DNA of 10,889 nt from an uncultured Mycoplasmatota bacterium (lineage in GTDB: Bacteria; Bacillota_I; Bacilli_A; RF39; UBA660), in NCBI GenBank assembly GCA_946407055.1, contig CAMJMP010000017.1, forward strand, positions 1 through 10,889, read 5' to 3'. Numbering within the stretch: the stretch's first letter is position 1; each line of letters opens with the position of its first letter. This document shows positions 6,635 through 10,889 of this stretch, piece after piece. The notes beneath the pieces are model-generated. The model was not told the DNA's origin. It was given only the letters and a program-made list of their open reading frames with translations, and made no database searches. The position numbers and the translations under genes are program-made.

Positions 6635-7462
6635 CTATCTGATTAATCCATCAATATTTAGAATAGTTCCTTCACCAGTTACTTTTGGTAATTCACCATT
6701 CCATTTTTCAATGAATTTCTCTTTAATAATATTATCTGTTAATGTTTTTTCTTTTAATTCGTTTGCTTGTTTTTCTGCTTCTGCTGCAACAATTTTCTTT
6801 TCTGCTTCAATCTTTTCTCTTTCTAATTCTTGTTTTGCAGTAAGAACTTTTTGTTCAGCAACTTGTTTTTCTTCAATAGCTTTTTCAAATTCTGGTGAGA
6901 AGTTAAAGTCAGTTAAGTTGAAATCATTTACGATGATTCCATATTTTTCTACTTTTTTCTTTAATTCTTCCATACATTTATCACTTACATCACTTCTTTG
7001 AGTAATTAATTCTTCTGCTGTGTATTTAGATGTAACTGCTTTGATACTTTCTTCAATAGCTGGTTCTAATACAACATTTTCGTATGACATACCAACATTC
7101 TTGTATAGATCAATAGCATTTTCTCTATTAATGTGATAGTTAACGGCGATACTCATATCAACATCTTGTAAATCCTTTGAAGAGCTATTAGTATGAACTT
7201 CAATCTTTTGTACTTTAATATTTACTTTTTCAATATTTTCTACAAAAGGGATTTTGATGTTAATACCTTCGTTTACTGGATTGTTTAAAGCCTTTCCAAA
7301 ACGAACTCTTACACCTACTTCACCACTATTTATAGTAGTAAATGTTGACGGAATCATAACTAATAAAACGATTGCTATAATAAGCAAGATTTTTACATTT
7401 GCTTTAGCAAAAAAGTTACTAACTTTACCCCTTAGATCATAATCAAAGATTCTTTTTCTCAT
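6635..7462 (-). CDS. SPFH/band-7 (prohibitin-like) membrane protein
   Basis: A 275-aa member of the SPFH (stomatin/prohibitin/flotillin/HflK-C) superfamily. The N-terminus is basic, followed by one membrane span at about 23-43. The band-7 domain runs from about 45 to 195; it includes SGEVGVRVRFGK and NEGINIKIPFVENIEKVNI, and then FNLTDFNFSPEFEKAIEEKQ at its end. A charged coiled coil follows (about 195-240). The C-terminal WNGELPKV segment is common in prohibitin-like bacterial proteins. The positive-inside rule predicts the bulk outside the cytoplasm, as for HflK/HflC. SPFH proteins form large rings that organise membrane domains or proteases. It is the first gene after the riboswitch, with AAGGAGGG as ribosome site, and heads an operon of four unknown paralogs. 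The partners are unknown. Confidence 0.92.
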   Translation of the reverse strand: MRKRIFDYDLRGKVSNFFAKANVKILLIIAIVLLVMIPSTFTTINSGEVGVRVRFGKALNNPVNEGINIKIPFVENIEKVNIKVQKIEVHTNSSSKDLQDVDMSIAVNYHINRENAIDLYKNVGMSYENVVLEPAIEESIKAVTSKYTAEELITQRSDVSDKCMEELKKKVEKYGIIVNDFNLTDFNFSPEFEKAIEEKQVAEQKVLTAKQELEREKIEAEKKIVAAEAEKQANELKEKTLTDNIIKEKFIEKWNGELPKVTGEGTILNIDGLIR

Positions 7463-7478
7463 ATAAATCCCTCCTTAT

Positions 7479-7510
7479 GGAGTCTTTTTTTGAGATATAA
7501 AAAAGACTCC
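7479..7510 (-). promoter_or_regulatory. Second leader hairpin, mutually exclusive with the terminator
   Basis: GGAGTCTTTTTT (7479-7490 on the plus strand) and AAAAAAGACTCC (7499-7510) are perfect 12-base arms around eight bases. In the minus-strand RNA the 5' arm is the 3' arm plus T run of the riboswitch terminator, so both hairpins cannot form together. This hairpin ends just before the SPFH ribosome site. It can form only after read-through. Confidence 0.55.
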
Positions 7511-7530
7511 TATATTTCTATAAAAGTCTT
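7499..7530 (-). terminator. Riboswitch-controlled intrinsic terminator in the SPFH leader
   Basis: In the minus-strand RNA, AAGACUUUUAUA (7530-7519) pairs along its whole length with UAUAGGAGUCUU (7514-7503), using two U-G wobbles, around a GAAA tetraloop. A T run follows (7504-7499). The 5' arm contains CUUUU (7526-7522), which is also the 3' strand of the riboswitch closing stem. Ligand-stabilised aptamer and terminator therefore compete, predicting that ligand turns expression on. Confidence 0.8.
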
Positions 7531-7605
7531 GTTCTTTATAAATAACCCAGGCGTTAAGCCGGTTGTTGAGTTACTACATCATTCGATGGAACTACTCCCT
7601 CTTAA
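7522..7605 (-). ncRNA. yybP-ykoY manganese riboswitch aptamer
   Basis: I recognise the leader from its conserved elements. The closing stem AAGAG (7603-7599) pairs with CUUUU (7526-7522). It is followed by loop GGAGUAG (7598-7592) and, on the opposite side, by CAAGA (7531-7527). These are the same positions in which yybP-ykoY RNAs carry GGGGAGUAG and GCAAGA. A small hairpin CAUC-GAAU-GAUG follows. A nine-pair helix, AGUAACUCA with UGGGUUAUU, then encloses the ACCGGC loop and a GGC-UUAAC-GCC hairpin. The class senses Mn2+ and usually controls manganese exporters, TerC-type or P-type ATPase genes. Here the downstream gene is an SPFH protein. The form is short, about 82 nt. The class call is from motif memory, not a covariance search. 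Confidence 0.82.
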
Positions 7606-7613
7606 GTGCCTTA

Positions 7614-7642
7614 ATTATACCATAAACACGGGGATTTTTCAA
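7614..7642 (-). promoter_or_regulatory. Consensus promoter of the riboswitch-SPFH operon
   Basis: On the minus strand, -35 TTGAAA (7637-7642), a 17-base spacer and -10 TATAAT (7614-7619) with an extended TGG in front. Transcription would start around 7607, a few bases before the riboswitch closing stem. The -35 box begins only seven bases after the stop codon of the upstream gene. Confidence 0.8.
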
Positions 7643-7648
7643 GATATC

Positions 7649-8125
7649 CTACTTGTAATCATTAAGAATGTTATTACGATACTTAATTACTTCATTAACA
7701 TCTTCGATGTATTTCATACATTCATTATTAGTAACGAATGTTTCATCAATCTTGTCTCTTCCATTGTAATCATCTTTTTCATATTCACAAGTTTGTTTTG
7801 TTTTACGTACTTCTAAATATGGATGATTATTAGAAGCTTCAATACGATATAACTTATCTGTTGCTGTTAAAGAAGTATTTTTATAATCAAATGTATAAGT
7901 AATACTACCTACCTTTTTATTACATGTACGATTGTTACATGTATAACCTTTAGTAACTAAATATCTTTTTAGAATGTTAGCATCACTTCTATATATTAAA
8001 AAGAAATAAGCAAAGCCACCTACTACTAATAAAGATAAAGTTACAGAAAATATTATTAAATGAAGATTCTTTTTAGGAATCTTGTTAGTTTCTTTATAAG
8101 GCAATCTTTTAATGTCTTTATTCAT
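7649..8125 (-). CDS. Hypothetical single-span membrane protein with a four-cysteine outer domain
   Basis: A 158-aa protein I do not recognise. A basic N-terminus of about 21 residues precedes one membrane span (about 22-45). The remaining domain is predicted to lie outside the cell and holds four cysteines (63, 68, 113 and 136), two of them in TCNNRTC. Disulfides are possible. The start is the ATG at 8125. A GTG at 8134 is in frame but is part of AGGTGAT, the ribosome site. The gene ends in TAG seven bases before the -35 box of the SPFH operon, and no terminator is visible between them. Its transcripts could therefore read into the riboswitch. It is divergent from another short single-span protein with four outer cysteines. 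Confidence 0.85.
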   Translation of the reverse strand: MNKDIKRLPYKETNKIPKKNLHLIIFSVTLSLLVVGGFAYFFLIYRSDANILKRYLVTKGYTCNNRTCNKKVGSITYTFDYKNTSLTATDKLYRIEASNNHPYLEVRKTKQTCEYEKDDYNGRDKIDETFVTNNECMKYIEDVNEVIKYRNNILNDYK

Positions 8126-8143
8126 TGCTATCACCTACTATAT

Positions 8144-8152
8144 ATTATAACA
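8144..8152 (-). promoter_or_regulatory. Extended -10 promoter of the minus-strand membrane protein gene
   Basis: The minus strand reads TGTTATAAT, an extended -10 box, about 19 bases upstream of the predicted ATG at 8125. No clear -35 is seen. Confidence 0.5.
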
Positions 8153-8168
8153 TAATTTAAGTAATAGT

Positions 8169-8197
8169 TTGATATATCATTTTATTTTTTATATAAT
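8169..8197 (+). promoter_or_regulatory. Consensus promoter of the plus-strand membrane protein gene
   Basis: TTGATA (8169-8174), a 17-base spacer and TATAAT (8192-8197). The ribosome site AAGGTGAT follows and the gene starts at 8218, giving a very short leader. Confidence 0.75.
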
Positions 8198-8217
8198 ATA
8201 GTTGTTAAGGTGATATC

Positions 8218-8775
8218 ATGAAGAATAAAAATTGGGTGTTTGTTGTTTTAGTAGCTGTACTTATCCTAATTCTTTTGGTAATTGCTTACGGAGTTATTAA
8301 GGAATTAAGGGAAGAAGATAATGTTGAAAGTACAAGAATGACTTCTAAGAAGAATAGTAATTATGAAGATTTAGAACAATACTTAACTTGCAGTGGTACT
8401 AAACCATTAACAGATAGTAGTGGCCTTACCTTAGGTGAAGAAGTTACTACTTATAGATTTAAGTTTACTGGTGATAAGTTTGATTATTACAGAAAAGAAA
8501 TATTATATAGTTTTAATAGCGCTGATAGTTATCAGAATTATTGCTTAAATTGTGATAACACAGAAGCTACTGATATTAAGGATTTAACTAAAGGTATTAG
8601 TATAGAAATTAATACTTCAATTAGTAAATATATTTATGAAGTTGTAGAAATAGATCTTGATGAATATGATGGGCCATTTAAAGAATCTAAGTATGGTTTA
8701 GATGGTTTAGATAAGAAATCTAATATAGATGATGCCATATATTTAACAAGAAATATGATATGTTATTGGAAATAA
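8218..8775 (+). CDS. Hypothetical single-span membrane protein, acidic outer domain
   Basis: A 185-aa protein I do not recognise. A short basic N-terminus (MKNKN) is followed by a strong membrane span (about 6-28) with no lipobox, so it is probably an anchored protein with the rest outside. The outer domain is acidic and has four cysteines (58, 109, 112 and 182), two as CLNC. The segment QYLTCSG followed by a TYRFKFTGDKF strand recalls RYLVTKG and ITYTFDYKNTS in the divergent neighbour; a shared fold is only a guess. The start is supported by AAGGTGAT immediately upstream. A bidirectional terminator follows the stop codon, so it is monocistronic. Confidence 0.85.
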   Translation: MKNKNWVFVVLVAVLILILLVIAYGVIKELREEDNVESTRMTSKKNSNYEDLEQYLTCSGTKPLTDSSGLTLGEEVTTYRFKFTGDKFDYYRKEILYSFNSADSYQNYCLNCDNTEATDIKDLTKGISIEINTSISKYIYEVVEIDLDEYDGPFKESKYGLDGLDKKSNIDDAIYLTRNMICYWK

Positions 8776-8804
8776 AAATATGAAACTAAATGTTTCATAT
8801 TTTT
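8774..8804. terminator. Bidirectional terminator between convergent genes
   Basis: Perfect 13-base arms (8774-8786 and 8792-8804) enclose the loop TAAAT. T runs follow on both strands. It ends the plus-strand membrane protein gene and the minus-strand pair at 8805-10881. Confidence 0.8.
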
Positions 8805-9221
8805 TTATACCATTACACCATTATTCTTCTTTTTTTCTTCTTTAATCTTTCTTAGTTCTAGATCTGGATGTTTCTTAATATAAATAATTAAATATATTAT
8901 ATTTATTAATAATAATACTAAGATATATATGTATTCTATTAATAAGATTAAGAATTTCTTATCATAGATCTTTACTACTAAGTAGATTAAGAAACAGGTA
9001 AGAAGAAATGCTAAGATGTTAAATATTAAATTTAATTTTATATGTTTAGATACAGCTATTGCTATACCACTTACTATTAAGACAAAGTATGGGAATGCCC
9101 AACCTACAAATAGAGACATTATTACAATATAAACAAAGTTCTCTGAGGCTTCAGTAAATAGTAAGACTAGAAATAAGATAATAGCAGATAAGCAATTAAT
9201 GATAGGAATTATTTTCTTCAT
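8805..9221 (-). CDS. Hypothetical four-span membrane protein
   Basis: A 138-aa, very hydrophobic protein with four predicted membrane segments (about 5-22, 28-56, 62-84 and 89-115). A short Lys/Glu-rich cytoplasmic tail follows. I recognise no family. The start is the ATG at 9221, one base after the stop codon of the upstream gene. Its ribosome site AGGTGAT is formed by the last codons (Ala-Gly-Asp) of that gene, so translation is coupled. An in-frame GTG at 9230 lies inside this ribosome site and is unlikely to be the start. The tight coupling suggests the two products act together. Confidence 0.82.
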   Translation of the reverse strand: MKKIIPIINCLSAIILFLVLLFTEASENFVYIVIMSLFVGWAFPYFVLIVSGIAIAVSKHIKLNLIFNILAFLLTCFLIYLVVKIYDKKFLILLIEYIYILVLLLINIIYLIIYIKKHPDLELRKIKEEKKKNNGVMV

Positions 9222-9222
9222 C

Positions 9223-10881
9223 TTAATCACCTGCTAATTTAGGTAGATCAGTTTGTTCTTCAATACCTGTTATCTTTTTAGTATTACTGATCTTTAATAG
9301 ATTTCTAAAACTTATTTCTAAGTAGAAAGCATTATCTGCTCTTTTATAATCTTCAAAGATAATTATATTTTCTAGTAAATCAAGACTATTATTAGTTTTT
9401 AGATAGAAACTACATGAAGTTATTGAATTACAGATATGTTGAATAATTGAGTTATTATAATTAAATAATTCAGCATTATGATACTTAGAAGAAATTCTCT
9501 TCTTAGTTTCTTCATATTCCCTACTGATACCAGCAATAGTAGAATTAATACGAGATATTTCAATACTAGTACGATTGATATTACCAACGATTATTTCTAG
9601 TTCTTTCAAGTATCTATCTTGACCTAGTTCTTCTAAGTTTAAAGCTTTCTTTTGTTCTTTATAGTTATCTAGGGTAGCTTTATATGACATTAGTTCTACT
9701 TCTAAGCCTTTAATATTACTCTTAATATCTTGTTCTTCAGTGTCCCCTATACTATTCATATATTCAGGTTTAATACCTGTTAGATCTAATAAACTATAAT
9801 CTATTTCTTCATTACTTAATAGATATGTATTAGTAAACTTTTGAATAATAAGTACTAATAATATAGGTATGTCACGAAGATTGTAAGTCCACTTAAGTTT
9901 GTTATAAGTAGCTCCTTTAGTCTTTTTATATAATAAATTAATATAATTCATAGTAGCATCTAAAGCACTATTCATATGTTCTAACATAGTTAAATCATTA
10001 GATAGTTGCCATACTCTATTTTCAATACTGTGAATTTGTTTACTTAAACTAAATGAATAGAAACTTGGTGTAATATATTCTTTTACTTTACTTAGATATT
10101 TATCATCTAGTTCACTTAATTTATATGTTTCTTCTTCTAAAATGAAACCTTGTTTATGACATTCATTCTTTAATAAATTATAGAAGATTAAATATGATTC
10201 TTCTGTTTCTAAACCATGTTTAAATTGTTTTAAATGTTTTAAATAGTTAATAGCAGCATTCTTAATAATAAGTATGTTGTTTTCTTTAATTGGTTTAGTA
10301 GTATCAGTATATTTAACTTTAATATAATAATAAGTAAATTGTGAGAATAATTTATCTAAGTCTTGTTCATCATCAATCTTTTTAATATCTTTATTAGGTA
10401 TTGTATAACAGATAGTTATTTTCTTTTTAGTGTTCTCTGTTTTCTTAATATCTAAAATTAAAGATATCATTTGGGTTAACCACATAACATCAACATATTG
10501 ATCTTCAATATATACTTTATTATCTTTTATAATATAACCTTTAGTAATTATTAATTCTCTAACATTAATTAATAATTCAATTACATTAGCTGCTTCAATG
10601 TTAGTTACTTTCTTAAGATCGATTTCTTTTATTTCAGAATTATTATTAGTTTTTTCTTTAATAGTTTCTAAGTATTCATGATACTTTTCTGTTAAATATT
10701 CATTATTATTTATTATTAGTTTAAATATATAAATTGCATATAAAAAACTATAACGGGCATTATTATGGTAGTAGTATTCTGTATTTTCTATTAATGTATC
10801 TTTATTAGTAATCATATTGATTAAAGAATCAACGATTAAAGAGACATCTTTTTGTTGTTGTTTAAATTCTTTTGATACCAT
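9223..10881 (-). CDS. Hypothetical 552-aa protein with coiled coil
   Basis: A complete protein of unknown family. It is rich in Asn, Lys, Ile and Tyr and mostly helical. A coiled coil is likely at about 382-467, where Glu, Lys and Leu alternate. There is no signal peptide or clear membrane span; residues 338-350 are hydrophobic but short. Residues about 100-192 (Asp120-Asn-Lys-Val, Trp134-Leu, Lys153-Lys-Ile, Lys164-Asp-Ile, Gln173-Asp-Leu) resemble the middle of the truncated protein at 1-1080. Only eight bases precede the ATG in the window; they read GGGTTATT, compatible with a ribosome site extending beyond the edge. It is the first gene of a coupled pair with the four-span membrane protein. 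Confidence 0.82.
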   Translation of the reverse strand: MVSKEFKQQQKDVSLIVDSLINMITNKDTLIENTEYYYHNNARYSFLYAIYIFKLIINNNEYLTEKYHEYLETIKEKTNNNSEIKEIDLKKVTNIEAANVIELLINVRELIITKGYIIKDNKVYIEDQYVDVMWLTQMISLILDIKKTENTKKKITICYTIPNKDIKKIDDEQDLDKLFSQFTYYYIKVKYTDTTKPIKENNILIIKNAAINYLKHLKQFKHGLETEESYLIFYNLLKNECHKQGFILEEETYKLSELDDKYLSKVKEYITPSFYSFSLSKQIHSIENRVWQLSNDLTMLEHMNSALDATMNYINLLYKKTKGATYNKLKWTYNLRDIPILLVLIIQKFTNTYLLSNEEIDYSLLDLTGIKPEYMNSIGDTEEQDIKSNIKGLEVELMSYKATLDNYKEQKKALNLEELGQDRYLKELEIIVGNINRTSIEISRINSTIAGISREYEETKKRISSKYHNAELFNYNNSIIQHICNSITSCSFYLKTNNSLDLLENIIIFEDYKRADNAFYLEISFRNLLKISNTKKITGIEEQTDLPKLAGD

Positions 10882-10889
10882 AATAACCC

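Noticed and set aside
6711..7001. Plus-strand open frame opposite the SPFH gene
   Set aside because: It mirrors the coiled-coil codons of the band-7 protein, giving a Phe/Ser-rich artefact with no ribosome site.
7490..7816. Plus-strand open frame across the SPFH leader
   Set aside because: It runs antisense to the riboswitch, its promoter and the C-terminal part of the 7649-8125 gene, and it has no Shine-Dalgarno of its own.
1..10889. Mycoplasma-type genetic code with UGA as tryptophan
   Set aside because: All genes are open under the standard bacterial code, and their tryptophans are written TGG. TGA is merely unused as a stop in this window.

Overview
The window is strongly AT-rich. Its genes have compact Shine-Dalgarno sequences (AAGGAGG, AGGTGAT), TATAAT promoters that are often extended to TGnTATAAT, and short hairpin terminators. 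This fits a low-GC member of the Bacillota, perhaps an uncultured gut Bacilli/Erysipelotrichia-type lineage; that placement is inference. Of the 13 genes whose stop is visible, 11 end in TAA, 2 in TAG and none in TGA. Tryptophan is written TGG, so the standard bacterial code fits and mycoplasma-type UGA recoding is not supported.

Layout, left to right. Positions 1-1080 (minus) hold the N-terminal 360 residues of an unrecognised protein that runs off the window. Positions 1172-4161 (minus) hold three separately expressed enzymes: a calcineurin-like metallophosphoesterase, a PaaI-type hotdog thioesterase and a full-length AMP-forming acyl-CoA synthetase. Divergent from the synthetase is a TetR-family regulator (4310-4876, plus). 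The shared intergenic region carries two different palindromic elements. One is a 12-bp-arm repeat over the tetR promoter; the other is an 8-bp-arm repeat over the synthetase transcription start.

The most unusual part is the minus-strand operon 7642-4903. A consensus promoter is followed by a leader that I recognise as a yybP-ykoY (manganese-sensing) riboswitch. Its closing-stem strand overlaps an intrinsic terminator. Next come a membrane-anchored SPFH/band-7 protein and four tandem paralogous genes of a small protein family I do not recognise (160, 142, 128 and 129 aa). The first paralog is a lipoprotein; the other three lack any signal peptide. A bidirectional terminator shared with tetR ends the operon. 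The usual targets of this riboswitch class are manganese exporters and related membrane proteins, so an SPFH protein with four copies of an unknown domain is a candidate undescribed metal- or envelope-stress module.

Positions 7649-8775 hold two divergently transcribed single-span membrane proteins, each with four cysteines in the predicted outer domain. Positions 8805-10881 (minus) hold a translationally coupled pair: a 552-aa unrecognised protein with a coiled coil, followed by a four-span membrane protein. The middle of the 552-aa protein resembles, by eye, the truncated protein at the left edge, so the two may be diverged paralogs. I see no tRNA, rRNA, CRISPR array, transposase or phage gene. 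The intergenic stretches are short, all under 200 bases, and are covered by the regulatory entries.
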